The notes under the pieces: generated by a model
What the model was told of the DNA's origin: nothing
Seen by the model: the letters and a program-made list of their open reading frames with translations, nothing else
The model's database searches: none
Made by a program: the position numbers and the translations under genes
From: Ephemerocybe angulata
Lineage: Eukaryota > Basidiomycota > Agaricomycetes > Agaricales > Psathyrellaceae
NCBI GenBank assembly: GCA_013368325.1
Contig: JAACJK010000066.1
Location: forward strand, 304,533-368,532
Direction of reading: 5' to 3'
DNA: 64,000 bases
Part shown: positions 13,983 to 25,858 of the stretch, one piece after another
How the letters are laid out: each line of letters begins with the position of its first letter
Position numbering within the stretch: the first letter of the stretch is position 1

Positions 13983-15407
13983 TCACAATCCAATATCCTT
14001 CAAGAACTGCTCCGTAGTTGCAATCAAATCTTCCTTCAATTGATCGTCCGTCGCCGTGGCCGTCATCTTCTTCACAGTCCCTGGAACAGGAGCATCCTGC
14101 ATATACACTCCTCCATCCGCCTGATATCTCTCCCGCTCATCCCTCACTTGCTTGGATGCAGCAGCGAAAATAGAGGTAAGGCACCCCACGTTCGGCTCCA
14201 CCATTCCCAGAAGAACCCTGGCCAGGGCGTTGATGGGGCCCTCGAGGAAAGGCGTCTTCACACGAAAGCTGGTCACCACGCCTGGATGCACGATCAAGAC
14301 GGTGATTCCGTTCCCGAGGGACTCGGATGCGACGAGCTGCGATTGAAGGTGTCGAGACCAGAGCATCATTGCGAGTTTCGAATTTGCTACAGAACATTGG
14401 TGGTCAGCCAAGTAGCCTATGCGCAAGAAAAGGATGTTTACCGTAGCGAATGAGACCGGCGAATGGGCGATACGAGTATTTCACGTTGAAGTCCTCGACC
14501 TTCTTGTACGACACGGGAGTAGGGACTTGGGAATATGCCATCGAGGTGAGCTATGAGGAAGGAGCGTAACTCTGTGAGTTAGAGCGCTGATACACGATAG
14601 GGGAACATACATTGACGATCCGAACGTCGGAGTCGGGTTCTTGCGCCGTTTTCTTCAGAAGTGGGAGGAGGGTCTTGGTGAAGACATAGGGACTTATGTG
14701 GCTGCATGGCTGCTAGTCAGAAATATGTGTGCTATATCCAAGGCTGGGGCATACTTGACAATGTGGAGGGTCGATACCCCTGTAACAGTGGTATCCCGAA
14801 TCAGTATACACTCAAGAGGTTGCCCAGTCGCGAGAAACGCACCATATTTCCCTATATCCAATGAGTACATACTACAAATGTAGCATCTGGTATCAGCTTT
14901 CTGGAGGGTCAAAGGCCGAAGAAGACAACGTACTCGGCCGCATTGTTGACTACGAAGGCGAAGTAAGAATTAGCGCCCTTAAAGTTGGAAGCGCACAGGA
15001 CTCACTCAACACATCCAATCTCGTCTCCTTCTGAATAAACTCTTCAGCAGACGCCTTGGCCTCCTTGGGGTCGCTCAGATCGAGTTTGTGCCAGAAGACT
15101 TCTGCCTCTCCAGGGACAATGAGGCCTTCCACTGCCAGAGACTTGATGGCCTCATTCGCGCGCGTCTCGTTCCTCGCAGCCAAGTAGATTTTCCTGGTCT
15201 TGGCACGAAGAAGTTGCTTAACAGTCTCCAGACCAATACCCGTACTGACATTGTTAAGTTTCCAACGTTATTTTATATAGCGTACAGTGGAACTTACTTT
15301 CCACCCGTCACGATTACGACCTTTCCTTTCATGTCGACCACATCCTTCTCGACATCAAAAGACTTGTGAACTGTCGGCTTGAGGGCTGAGGTGTCCGTAG
15401 GGGCCAT
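13983..15407 (-). CDS. short-chain dehydrogenase/reductase (SDR)
   Basis: NAD(P)-dependent oxidoreductase of the classical SDR type, retinol-dehydrogenase/WW-oxidoreductase-like. Several exons join in frame: MKGKVVIVTGGKVGIGLET (Rossmann TGxxxGIG, interrupted by an intron), KIYLAARNETRANEAI, EVFWHKLDLSDPKEAK, a short exon carrying VNNAA (the NNAG motif), DVRIVNVSSMAYSQVPTP (catalytic Ser), RYGNSKLAMMLW (YxxxK: Tyr and Lys present) and VLIVHPGVVTSFR (PG motif). The N-terminal about 25 residues precede the fold. Total about 330 residues. The catalytic Ser-Tyr-Lys set is complete, so it should be active. The substrate is unknown and there is no membrane anchor. Confidence 0.85.
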
Positions 15408-16501
15408 GGTTTGCTGTTTGAAAGGTCGAGTATCGTTGGGGTTGGGGGAATGCCACGTCTAGCATTGGCATTAGACCGTCTGGTATATATACTCTTTGAC
15501 CACATGAGGCACTTGATGCCGAATATGCTGCCGGCAAAACAGTCATCACGTTCAAAGCGAAGCTGCGGAGTCTGTGTCAATGGTTACGAACATGAGAACT
15601 GGAGACCGTGCCTTCGGGCGAAGCCTCTTGGAAGTGTCACAAGACGAAGGAGCTAGAGCCAAGCTAGAGCAGTATAGAAATCCTAGACCTTGCAACTCAG
15701 TAATTGAGAGAAAAAAACCACCCTTCTGCAGTTGTCTAAATCCACCATGCGTGCCCGATGAATTGAAAAAGATGCCATGCTCCTGCGTGAAACACCAACC
15801 AGCATTGACCCCGTCTCTCGTCTTCTTAGCCTTGTAATATATCACAGTCCAGAACCCGACGCCCGACAGATCCCATACTTAAAGTTAAAAGACGTCCGAT
15901 GGAGAGCGCATCACTTCAGTGAGTGCTCAGACAAGAGGATACTGCGAGGGAAGTACCGGACTTCCATCGTGCCGGAACCCTTTCACTGAGTTTCAGATTT
16001 TGGTGCCGGAAGTGGCGGAATTCGCAAATTCCGTAAACTATCATGTCAAGGGTTGGGATATTCTTGGATTTTACGGCCTTAGCAAGGGGGTCAGCCGAGC
16101 CGCCCGACTCACCCGTTACCAGAGGATGAGTAAGGGACATGGAAATCCCGGGGGTCGGGCTGGGTCGGGCACTGGAATTTCCTATACATACTTAGACCCT
16201 GAATGAGACCAGGCTGGCAGGCCACGACTCTCGAGGTGCATGTGATTATGAAAAACACCTTCATTAGATCCAGCTCTAATCCTGATAAGCGCCCTCGCGT
16301 CGGACGCGCGCTAAATGTGATGCTGGAGCTTCCGGTTTGTCCACGATCAGAGGAGGTCTCTGGGTGGGGTAGGCATTTCATGGTTACTAGTTTGGCTATC
16401 ACAAAGTAAAAATCAAATTAGCCTGGCCACTCGAGGAACTGGAGAGCGAGTAAACCTCCGTAGCCCCAGAGTCAACGCCATCTTTAAGAAACGCAAGAAC
16501 T
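15408..16501. other. intergenic, nothing recognised
   Basis: Between the SDR start and the 3' end of the GH16 gene. Scattered short frames on both strands, with no splice-consistent gene and no notable repeat. Confidence 0.5.
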
Positions 16502-18188
16502 TCACAAAGAAAGGTATAACGTCGACGGCACAGTAAGAGCCAGCACAAGCGACAGGACCATTAGCGCTCCTTGACCTTGACCTCCATTCCACTCGGCCGA
16601 AGAAATGCTGTCATCCCCGCCATCCAGGGACGACGACCCAGAGGAACCAGGTGTCGGAGACGCACTGTTTGATGTGACGGTCGCAGTCGTGGGTGGCGGC
16701 ATACCAGCCCGAGTGGTGTATGTTCGGATGTACGGAATCTCGAAGTACGCGTTGTCGTATCGACCACCTGGACCCACGACGTTGTCGTTATACTGTGCAT
16801 GGTCAGCACTCACCGTCTGAGAGAGTTACAAATGTCTCTTACACATATCCCTGTTGGACCTGAATCGTTACATTGAGGCGCGTAGAGCTCTGGAAGAGAT
16901 GCCCTGTATCGAGAGGTCAGGTGAGCAGGTGAGCAAATTTTGGAATGTGGTATGCTACCTACCATGTACCGCATAGAGTGATATCCAACACGAGCTTCTG
17001 GGGGCCGAAGAACTGTGTTATATTGCATGTATTGGTCGAGGGGAAGGTGGCGGAAGGGGTACCCCAGTCGTCCAACGTCATTGAGGAAGTTGGCCCGGCA
17101 GAGTAGACCGATGAAGGTATAAGTCCCCGCTGTGATTATGGGTCAGTCTCCATTCGTAGCTTGCTAAGCCAATGACTTACTGGCCAGTACCAGATACTAG
17201 GGAGGGTCGACCAAGTTGAATTAACATAATCGTCCAGCGAACCAAAGCGAGCTGAGCTTACTAAATACTACCGTCGAAGTATAAGTTTCTCTGAAGCCTT
17301 TCGAAAGCATGGTCTCGACTACTCACCCGGATGCGTCGAACTGTGCGGCGAATACCCCTCCTCCGCTTGCACCAAAGTCACGCCCATAACTGAACTTCTT
17401 CTGCTCAAAGACCGTGCACCCAGATGGCGCACTGCAATTGGCCTCCCCAGACACGCCGATCTGCCCCCCAGGAGGCGTGGTATGCATGCACCCAGCGCGT
17501 GTGTGCAGCGAAAGCTGGTTTCGATCCACTTCGTTTATGCCTTCTATGATGCTGCGTGGGTGCAACGTTTAGCACGAACGAGTGGGGCTGGGTGATACTT
17601 TCCGACTCACTCTATCTCTCCGTTGTACGGCCACTCCGTGCCCATCGTCCATAGGGCGGGCCACACCTTGGTTTGGAGACGTCAGGATTGCAGAACACAC
17701 CCGAGAGCCTTCCACCGCGCACCGAGCATCCGTAAGGCATGTGGAGGACGTCGGCGATCCATACAGAGCCCAAGTCGTACGCGCTTTGCGTCGTAATGCG
17801 AACCTAAGAAACCGGAACGCATCTCAGTTTGCTTAATCCCTCCAACAGTTCAAATTGTGCACTCACCGTGTTCCTTTTCTCGTTCCACAGAACGTCACTT
17901 GCGTTGTCGACTTTAATGACCGCGTTCCCAGCACCGTTGATGAAAGCCAGCTTCTGGTCTGTCGCCTGCGTTCGATTCAGCCACCATACGTCTCCTATAG
18001 AAAGTGTCAGGTGGCGTAGAAGAGGGTGGTTGCGACTGCTCACCGAGTGTTAGGTTGTCCCAATGACCGTAGAAGTCCCATTTGTCAAAGAAGGTTGCCC
18101 CAGAGAAGTTGTCGACGATTTCATAAGCGAAGATGCGAAAAGTGTTGTGGAGGAAGGCGTAGAGTAAGATGGGAGAGAGGATACGCAT
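16502..18188 (-). CDS. GPI-anchored GH16 endo-beta-glucanase-like hydrolase
   Basis: Glycoside hydrolase family 16 member, predicted to cleave or remodel beta-1,3(4)-glucans at the cell surface. Signal peptide MRILSPILLYAFLHNTFRIF leads into EIVDNFSGATFFDKWDFYGH. In-frame exons give GDVWWLNRTQATDQKLAFI, YDLGSVWIADVLHMPYGCS, VWPALWTMGTEWPYNGEIDI followed by IEGINEVDRNQLSLHTRAGC. The catalytic ExDxxE motif is present as EIDIIE, split by an intron after GAGATAGA. Later exons carry SIWYW, WGTPSATFPSTNTCNITQF and FFGPQKLVLDITLCG, all standard in this subfamily. The C terminus is Ser/Thr/Gly-rich, then a hydrophobic tail (LMVLSLVLALTVPSTLYL), fitting a GPI-anchor signal. An in-frame ATG further upstream exists, but 18188 gives the signal peptide. 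Confidence 0.9.
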
Positions 18189-18511
18189 GGGATAGATTGG
18201 AAGGCTTGGCCGAGTACAGTCGCGACGTTGGGGGTTTGCGGCAAGCACTGTGTTAGGGTGGTCAATTTGCATTGCCCAAGGCCCACCTGTCTCCGGCCAG
18301 CGTCATAGATAGCTATATGACGGCAGCGTAGTTCGTGAGAGACCCACTCATGTCCTCGAGCCTCGAGGACGATAAGACAACACGAGCAAAGACGCCGTTC
18401 TGGATCTGGAATGCGACCTCGAGCTTCATGACGCAATGGGCTTGGGGTCGTGCCTGGCCAACCCTTCCTCATCTAGACGACAACAAAGAATGGGATTTCT
18501 GTGCGACTGGA
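18189..18511. other. short intergenic stretch
   Basis: About 320 bp between the GH16 start and the stop of the hydrolase gene upstream on the same strand. It must hold the GH16 promoter; no clear TATA seen. Confidence 0.45.
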
Positions 18512-19450
18512 CTACCCGGAAGTGCCACTCATAACTTCATACAACCCTTCCTGCTTCCGTCTCGAGAGGTGCTCGCTCCAGAACCGCATTATCGGCTCCC
18601 ACTCGTCCCTAGAGCCTGGCATACCTTGGCGGTTTGCATTGAGCTTGGCTTCGGTGACTGACTGGAAGCCCCGTTGAAATGACTTCAGCGCGTCGGGCCG
18701 GAGAGCTTCTTCGGATGGTGAAGGCCTATGAGCGACGAGTATCGGGGTTGGAGAGGGCGATGAGAGGGTCGGATGGGAAAGGAGGGGCCCTGAGACGGTA
18801 ACGATCGAGCCCAGAGAGCTTGAGGGTGCTTTCGCTGACTCGCTCGTGCTCTCGGAAGGTGCTATTGCGGATCGGTGGGCTTGTAGTTGTTCTTTCCACC
18901 TTAAGATAGCAAACTCAGCTGCCACACTCCCGCCTTGGGCGAAACCGAAGAGATGGATTCGATCCAGAGGCCATTGCAGATCGTCGGTCAGGTGGTTGAC
19001 GACTTTCGCGAGGAGCTCCAGGGCTATTGTCGGGTTGGGATTGGCTAGCATTTCACCTAGCGCGTCGAAGGAAGGGTACCACTGGTAGGCATCTTCATAG
19101 AGGTAGGGAATCCTGATACTTTTTCAGTTACTCAGCTTGAACTCGATGTGAGGTTTCAACCAACTGTTCCGATGCGCGAAGGGCGAGTACAGCAGTCTGC
19201 GGCAACTTTAGCGAGTGGCCCAGCTTCCCGAAAGGTACCTGTGTATCTCCTGGATGCCATATTCAATCTTCTCAGTCACTCATTCTATGTCCGACGACGT
19301 ACCAAGTCCGTGCAGAAGGACCAGCAAATTCTCATCTGTTCCATCGTCGCTCGGCCAGTATGAGAACGGTGTGGGAATGGAAGCCTTCTTCGGCTTTTCT
19401 TTGACTTTGGGAACGGTGTTTGGTGACTCTCGTATGTGATATTCAGACAT
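18512..19450 (-). CDS. acyl-protein thioesterase-like alpha/beta hydrolase, nucleophile Ser replaced
   Basis: Member of the phospholipase/carboxylesterase (APT1-like) family. Exons join to give an N-terminal LLVLLHGLG (oxyanion-hole HG motif), VPFGKLGHSLKLPQTAVLAL, PYLYEDAYQWYPSFDALGEM, then DRIHLFGFAQGGSVAAEFA and a C-terminal MPGSRDEWEPIMRFWSEHL. The nucleophile elbow, normally GFSQGG, reads GFAQGG on the DNA (codon GCC), so the catalytic serine is missing. The C-terminal region also lacks a clear GH catalytic-histidine motif. It is therefore probably a non-catalytic or altered member. Start at 19450 chosen as the first ATG giving MSEYHIRESP. It lies head to head with the sphingoid phosphatase gene across about 480 bp. 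Confidence 0.8.
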
Positions 19451-19930
19451 GTTTTCCTTAGGACAGTGAGTCGAGGGGCAAAGGAAACTGAGAGAGGAGA
19501 CCGATTCAGATTCTTGGGTCGGCAGCACCCGTGATGCCATCACTGATTCACTGCGCTCTTTAAAAGCCACGAAGCCGGTTGAAAGCCGAGCACCAGCGGG
19601 TGAGCGCAGGTTTTGGCCTTGATTTTGCTCAATTACCTTCGGGTGGCACATAACCAGAGTATACAGAATATTTCGCCCGCTCTTTAAACGTTCGAACTGC
19701 CCCAAGCTCTGCAATACCATCCTACAACCGCTACGATAAATCACATTCAAATTGCCGGTATTGGTATTGTTACCGATCGAGAGGGATGAATCATCAAATT
19801 CAGTGCACTGTTTCTCCCCTTCAACCTAACCAGAACCTGCTCCACGACGACGACAATTGAACAAAGTCGGCCATATTGGTGTGTACTCTTGGCGCTTTAT
19901 AGTCCTAAAGCTGAAGGCCTTGAAGCTGGG
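19451..19930. promoter_or_regulatory. divergent promoter region
   Basis: The 480 bp between the thioesterase-like gene (minus) and the sphingoid-base phosphatase gene (plus) must contain both promoters. I see no clear TATA box. A minus-strand frame extends upstream of 19450, but most of it is likely 5' UTR. Confidence 0.5.
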
Positions 19931-21908
19931 ATGCAATCACAGAACGATGCTCGTGGCAGGAAGCATTTCACGATTTCTGTAGCAGGTTCGACTACATCGT
20001 CTCGTTCTGCATCCCCAGCACCAAGCTTCGACGACGAGTTTGACGAAAAGTTCGCCCCAAAGGGCGAATATGACGACCCACAATCGACAGACGTGTACGA
20101 CATCGTTCTACCGTGGTGGAGAGCGGCCATCCGACGGAAACTCGTGGAGCGAGTACGCCTGGAGTCTAAGATTATTGCGAAGCTTCAGGTATGTCTGGGC
20201 TTCTGTTAGGTTGACCCATATTAAGCCCCTTCGCAGCCCATCGTGCGACGGCCATGGCTAGACCTGTACTTCGTGTACACCTCCCTCGCTGGATCCCACA
20301 CATTCTTCATGGTCATGCTGCCTGCTTTTGCATTTTTCGGCCACGAAAACATCGCACGAGACCTCATTATAGTCCTAGCGTCGGGGGTATACCTCAGCTC
20401 TGTCATGAAAGATCTCTTCTGTGCTCCACGACCCTTCGCGCCCCCCGTAACGCGCCTCAGTACGTGCTCCGATCCTAGACTCCCACCGTGTGTTAACCAC
20501 CCATGCAGCAATCGGCTCCTTCCACCTGGAATACGGCTTCCCATCGACCCACACGACCAACGGCGTCTCTATCGCCCTCTTCTTCTTCGTCATTGCCCAC
20601 CAATTAACATATACCCCAACCGCGTCCATCACCCCGCTCACCTTGAGCATCATCTCTGGAGCCCTAATCTTCTATACCTTTTCGATTGTGTTTGGGCGGA
20701 TATACACCGCCATGCACTCCTTCACCGACTGTGTCATGGGCGCGATCCTCGGCACTGGTATCTGGTGGGGCAACACCAACTGGGCCGGGCACCCGTTCAC
20801 GCTCTCCACATCCAACCCTCTCACGGCAATTCTCAGCGCCCTGGGCCTGGGCAAGCTCGTCAACGCCGACCAATACCTCATCCACGTGTTCCCAGGTCTT
20901 GGAGGAGCAGGCTGGATGGACAACTGGGCGCGTACGGGCGGCTGGGAGGTGCCTCTGCTTCTCATCCCGCTGTGCCTGCTCGCTGTCAATCAGCATCCGC
21001 AGCCTGTGGACGACTGCCCGTGCTTCGAAGATGCGATTGCATTCGGAAGTGTTGTTTTGGGCGCTACGGTGGGGCTGTGGGGGATGAAGAGACATGGGAT
21101 TGCGGTTGAGCTTAATGGACCTTCGATTATGCCTGGCAGTGGGTGGGTGCGGGATGCCGCGGGTCTGTGGCTCCAGGTTGAACGGACGTGGGGTGACGTC
21201 GCTCTCTGGTGGATGCTTTCCCTTTTGAAAATGGCAACAGGTGTGTGGAAACCATTCCTTCCATATCACATTTCTTACGCTCTCTGCAGGCATTCTTGCA
21301 ATCTTTGTCTGGCGTATCGTCGCCAAGTCAGCTCTGCATCTCATTCTCCCCCCGACGTTCCGTCTCCTCTCGAAGGCTTTCAGTCTACCCAATCGTCGCT
21401 TCTACATTCCTGCCACGGAGTACAAGAACGTGCCGAGTGAGTTCCACGTCGCCGAGGACGGCACTATCGAGCTGCACGCCATCCCCTCCGTCATCGACCT
21501 TCCCTCCTCCGCCGGAGTCATGGTTGAGACGGGTGGAATTGGTAGTGGCGTCAGCGGGTCCTCGCACAGGTCACCCAACAACGCGGAGATGAAAATGCGC
21601 TCGGTGAACGGGTCTGGGACGCACACTGTCGAGGCGAAGAAACACAGCATCCCTGCGACGTCACATAGTGTACGGTTTGGCTCCGCCGCGGACGAAGAAC
21701 TGCATAGCGTCCCAGCAAAGGACTCTGTAAAGCATTACGATGCTGAAGGTGAGTCTTTAATACTTGGTTGCAAGAGTTCAGCGTCTCACCACCTCCCTGC
21801 AAAGTCCTCACGAAGGTCATCGTGTATGCTGGCATTGCCTTCATTGCTTGCGAAGTGATGCCTCTGTTCTTCGAAGCCTCTGGGTGGGGACTCCGATCTT
21901 CACCTTGA
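19931..21908 (+). CDS. long-chain sphingoid base 1-phosphate phosphatase (PAP2 family)
   Basis: ER-membrane phosphatase dephosphorylating (dihydro)sphingosine 1-phosphate, the Lcb3/Ysr3 and mammalian SPP1 family. Five exons: 19931-20188, 20237-20459, 20509-21240, 21290-21748 and 21805-21908, all in frame, about 590 residues. The three PAP2 signatures are visible: KDLFCAPRPFAPP (KxxxxxxRP), EYGFPSTHTTN (PSTH), and GRIYTAMHSFTD (xRxxxxxHxxxD, with Gly where Ser is common). The catalytic histidines and arginine are present. Many hydrophobic segments surround these. The N-terminal about 85 residues are Ser/acidic and cytosolic. The long insert after the last P-loop motif ends with a further membrane helix VIVYAGIAFIACEVMPLFF. 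Start ATG 19931 gives MQSQNDARGRKHF. Confidence 0.92.
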
Positions 21909-22171
21909 CTCATACATTTTGGCACTACTGCCGCCTATTTCTCACTGTAGCTATCTATCTCTGTCTCAGCGTTTGCCGAGCATTGACATTTTCTGTCTAT
22001 TGGATACCATGGAACTAACCTACTAACCTACCTACATACTCATTTTGTTGTCGTTTCCGTCGCTGTCGTTTTACTGTAATTTTAGCTGATCTGGGGAAGA
22101 ATGACATTCTCAAGCCTAATATCCTAGGTACTACTACAGTGCTGCAAGGCACAACTACCCGCTACCAGGCG

Positions 22172-22847
22172 CTATGTTTCTTGTTTCACGACGACCGTTC
22201 CGTTGGGCTCAACTGTCCAGTCTACGGTCTCCTTCTTTTCAACACACGCCTTCAAATTCATCCAGGGAATGTCTTCCATACTCGGCGTCATCCACTTATT
22301 AGTCAGTGGGCCCAGCGGAAGTTGAGCTGATGGTTCAGCAGGGAGGGACGCTACTATGGCTTCAGATATCTTCGTTCTGTCTTCAGCCGTCAGCTTTGCG
22401 TCCAATTCAGACATGTAGTTGATTCTCTCAATCAGATGGGGGTCGAAGCTTGTGAGATGCGCCAGGAATATGCCAACATTCGTAGGGTCATACACCTGTG
22501 GACGGAACCAGAGTCAGCTAGGTCGTCCACGAGCATCGGGATTAGGGACTGCTTACCTTTGATTCTAAAGGACAGGTGATCTTTGATCTGAGTAGCGATG
22601 CAAACGTCTCTCGGAAATCGGAGAGGAGTTCCTCCGAGTCCTCTTGTAAGAAGACCTCCAGTATTTTGCGTACGAAGGCTGCTATTGCCTTGCCACGACC
22701 ATGACCTAGCCCTGAGCCAATGAGGCCATTGATAGCCTTGGTGTACGTGTAATAGTTGTAGTCTTTGAGGGATCTGGCCAGCATGGAGGTGAAACGAGCT
22801 ACTTCATTCTCAAAGGTGAGTGACTTTGGATCTTCGTTAGAGCTCAT
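22172..22847 (-). CDS. stand-alone MIF4G-like protein, copy 1
   Basis: Two exons, 22847 to about 22557 and about 22495-22172, joining in phase 0 at ITCPLESK|VYDPTNVGIF. About 200 residues. It resembles the HEAT-type MIF4G fold of eIF4G: a first helical pair, a repeat with GRGKAIAAFVRKILEVFL, a conserved F..TFASLLRSKITCP block and NVGIFLAHLTSF, equivalent to the eIF4G segment around IKFIGELFKL. Three relatives occur in this window (36508-37322, 47763-48941, 50127-50612), all with a phase-0 intron at the same place. No other domain is present. Role unknown; binding of translation factors or RNA is the natural guess from the fold. Two start-proximal ATGs are not in conflict; MSSNEDPKS is used. 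Confidence 0.65.
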
Positions 22848-23921
22848 GATTGAGTATGAATGGTCTGAGGAATTGGATGAGTTGGCGAGGGCGGTCTCTG
22901 GGGAGGGGGTGGGCTATCTTGTCGTTAAAACCCGGTCGATGGCGGCGGTTTATATTACTTTGAGGATTCAATTAAAGCAAGCTTTTCCTCCGTCCGCGTC
23001 AATATAAATTCTCTGGGCTTTGTCTGAAGAGCTCTGTAGTTCTGTCAAGTGCTCGTGCTTTGATTTCCCCGCTTTGCCCTGTCCGAATCAGCTCGATGCT
23101 CCTCGGTCTACTCTGACGTCCTTGCCGCTCTCACATCCTATTTGGACTTTTGGAGTGGCGGGTGCTGTTGGAAACTGTACGGCGTTTGGGGGCGTGTCAA
23201 AAGGCGCAGTGGCACTGACCTTTCGTCGAGTGTGATACCGAAAACGGATGCGACGACGCCACGAGGCTGGCGCTTGTGCATCTCCTTTGCGGGCTTTGTG
23301 TACTGCGGGATATCTCGCTTAGACGCGGCGACCGTTGTCGCGGCGGCGCGAGTGCCAGCTCGTAGATCGGTGTTTCTTGCCAGGGGTTTTCCCACGGATC
23401 CATGAGCTGTGCTGGAGGTAGGCTCGGAGATCCATGTTCTCCTCCGTGTTCCTATCCCATACGCTCTGGCCTTCGGCCCTGTGAGTCGCGCTGGCCAGCC
23501 CCAGCGCAGGAGTCACTTCGCGCTTTTCGCAACCCCCGGCGTCCGCCTCGAGCGAGCCCCAGATCGGTTTAGGCGCCCATCATTTAGGCGCTCACGTGTG
23601 ACCTGGGATCCCGACAGAGCATCGGCATCCCGACTCACCGCTAGGCGCATTCCGCCTGCGCGCCGGCTGAAGCCTCCCCCAGCCCACGAAACTAGGATCA
23701 AACCCTGAGCTTGGAATCTCGTTTCGATGGCTCTCTCTCGCAGGTTACATAAAGTGGCGAGTCTCTTACCTCGTCTGACTTGTCCAGATCTGTCGTCCAT
23801 GACTCTCCCCGGATGTTTGCATCCTGCCTGTCGTCCTCTCCTCACCTTCTCGAGACAAAAAGTTTGAACTTGGGGTCAAATCCTGTGGTAGAGATAAGAT
23901 AAGATCGCTAGTAATGGATCA
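22848..23921. other. intergenic, nothing recognised
   Basis: About 1.07 kb between the MIF4G-like gene promoter and the left edge of the duplicated ABC-transporter block. GC-rich near 23100-23700 with chance frames on both strands; no splice-consistent gene seen. Confidence 0.5.
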
Positions 23922-25858
23922 TATCTCCCATCAGAATGTCTGGCAACTGACTTTCACATGCTTGAACCACACTAACTCCAGTCCATCCATGTGTTAATCA
24001 TAGTCTCCTCCGACGAGGCTTGCTCACTGTCGTTCATGTTGGCCAGCGATGGCCATCTTCTCAAAGCCAATACGACTGCCTGACCTCATCAAGGCCCAGC
24101 GGCGACCGCTGGTACTCGCTGCTCTTGTTCTCCTATTGCTGCGATCGCGTCTGGGGTCTCTCAGCAAGGAGAGCATCGATGTCATAGCGTCGAAGCTCAA
24201 GGGGGAGGAAGCTACGAAGAAGCTCTCGCCAGAGGAGAACCTGAAGGTCCTGCAGAAGATATACGAAGAGGATCCGACGGACAAGGATGCAAAGGTGCTG
24301 TTGGTGCCGTATCGGGACCGTGTAACAAAGGTGCACAAGACGTACCAAGAATACACGGATGACGGCTGACGGGCGCTCACAGGTTCCCATAAAGCCCATA
24401 TCACCAGAGAAACTCGAAAACGACAAATCCCACTTCCCTCTACTCCCACCGTCCGCCCAGAACAAACCCAACATCGACCTTTCCTTCCTCAAACAGATCC
24501 GAGCCATCCTTCTCCGAATCGTGCTTCCGCCCAGCTCATGGGACGGCAAGGGCAAGAGTCCGCTCTGGAGGAGCAAGGAAGTAGGGATCCTGACACTCCA
24601 CTCGGCCTTCCTCGTCCTACGAACGGTGCTGAGCATCCTCGTCGCCCGGCTCGACGGCCGCATCGTGCGGGACCTCGTCAAGGCCGACGGAAAAGGCTTC
24701 CTCAGGGGGCTCGGCCTGTGGTTCGTGCTAGCCATCCCTAGCACCTACACCAACTCCATGATCCGGCACCTCCAATCCATCCTATCGCTCTCCCTCCGGA
24801 CGCGCCTGTCGCGCTACGTGAACGACCTATACCTGTCGTCGTACCCGGACCTCCGGTACTACCGTGTCGCCAGCGACGGAGCTTCCTCGGAGAACGACGA
24901 CCCCAACAAGCCACCGGGAAGCGCGCTGGACGGCGTCGAGCAGTACATCACCTCCGACGTGGAGTCGTGGACGACCGCCATCGCAGGGCTCTACGGCAAC
25001 CTGCTCAAGCCCTCCCTCGACATGCTGCTGTTCACGTCCCAGCTGTCAAGGTCGCTCGGTGTGCGCGGGACGGTGCTGCTGTTCCTCAACTACTACGGCA
25101 CGGTCGCCATTCTCCGCGCTGTGACGCCGGCATTCGGCCGCCTCGCGAGCGTGGAGGCGAAGCTGGAGGGAGAGTACCGGAGGGGTATGGGCAGAGTGGG
25201 TCGGGAGAGCGAAGAGGTTGCGTTCTATAATGGAGGTTATAGGGAGCGGGATATTCTGACCAAGGCGTACATGAGGTTGATCAAGCATGTCAATTCGATC
25301 TACAAGGTGTGTGTTGTCCAGGCTTTTCGTGGCTTGTGCTGAGCTTTCCACAGATTCGCATTGCGTACGAGTGGACGGAAGACTATGTGATCAAGTATCT
25401 GTGGTCCGCTGCGGGCTACGCTCTTATCGCGGTCCCCATTCTCTTCACCCGGACGAAGCGTTCGTTGGGTATCCAGACCTCGCCAGGTGATGCGGCAAGG
25501 GAGAAGGCGGGTCGAGATGACGCTGTCGCCGGACGGACAGAAAGTAAGTACCTCTTTCCCATATAACAACCTGCGTCTAACGACGAACCCCAGCCTACAT
25601 CTCAAATCGGCGGCTCCTCCTTTCGCTGGCGGACGCAGGAGGCCGGATGATGTACGCGTACAAGGACCTCCTCGAGCTCGCTGGCCTCACGACGCGCATC
25701 TACACCCTCGTCTCCACGCTGCACCAGCTCCCTCCCCTCGAAACACCCGAGATCTCCCTCGGGCAGGACGTCAGCCGCGACGCGGACGCCATTATCCTCC
25801 AGAACGTCGACGTGCGTGTCCCCGGAGCAACGGAGGTGGACTGATGATTACGGAAAGC
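23922..25858. repeat. segmental duplication, truncated copy
   Basis: Nearly identical to 32746-34745. Identity begins at TATCTCCCATCAGAATG in both copies, 127 bp upstream of the ATG, and ends here shortly after the start of the nucleotide-binding-domain coding sequence. Confidence 0.9.
24049..25844 (+). pseudogene. truncated ABCD transporter copy, membrane domain only
   Basis: Copy of the transporter at 32873-35757 covering its first four exons: 24049-24330, 24383-25306, 25354-25543 and 25594-25844. The membrane domain reads through intact, including the EAA-like loop EEVAFYNGGYRERDIL. Just before the nucleotide-binding domain, two deletions relative to the full copy remove the coding sequence around GIQEMDLVSDLSLTIRPGEH, and a stop follows VPGATEVD. 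Walker A, signature and Walker B are all absent. Most differences from the full copy in exons are synonymous and introns have drifted more, so the duplication is recent and the frame stayed open for a while. It could still make a membrane-only protein, but transport is not expected. Confidence 0.85.

Noticed and set aside
20664..21392. 242-codon minus-strand frame
   Set aside because: Antisense shadow of the sphingoid-base phosphatase exon, which has all family motifs on the plus strand.
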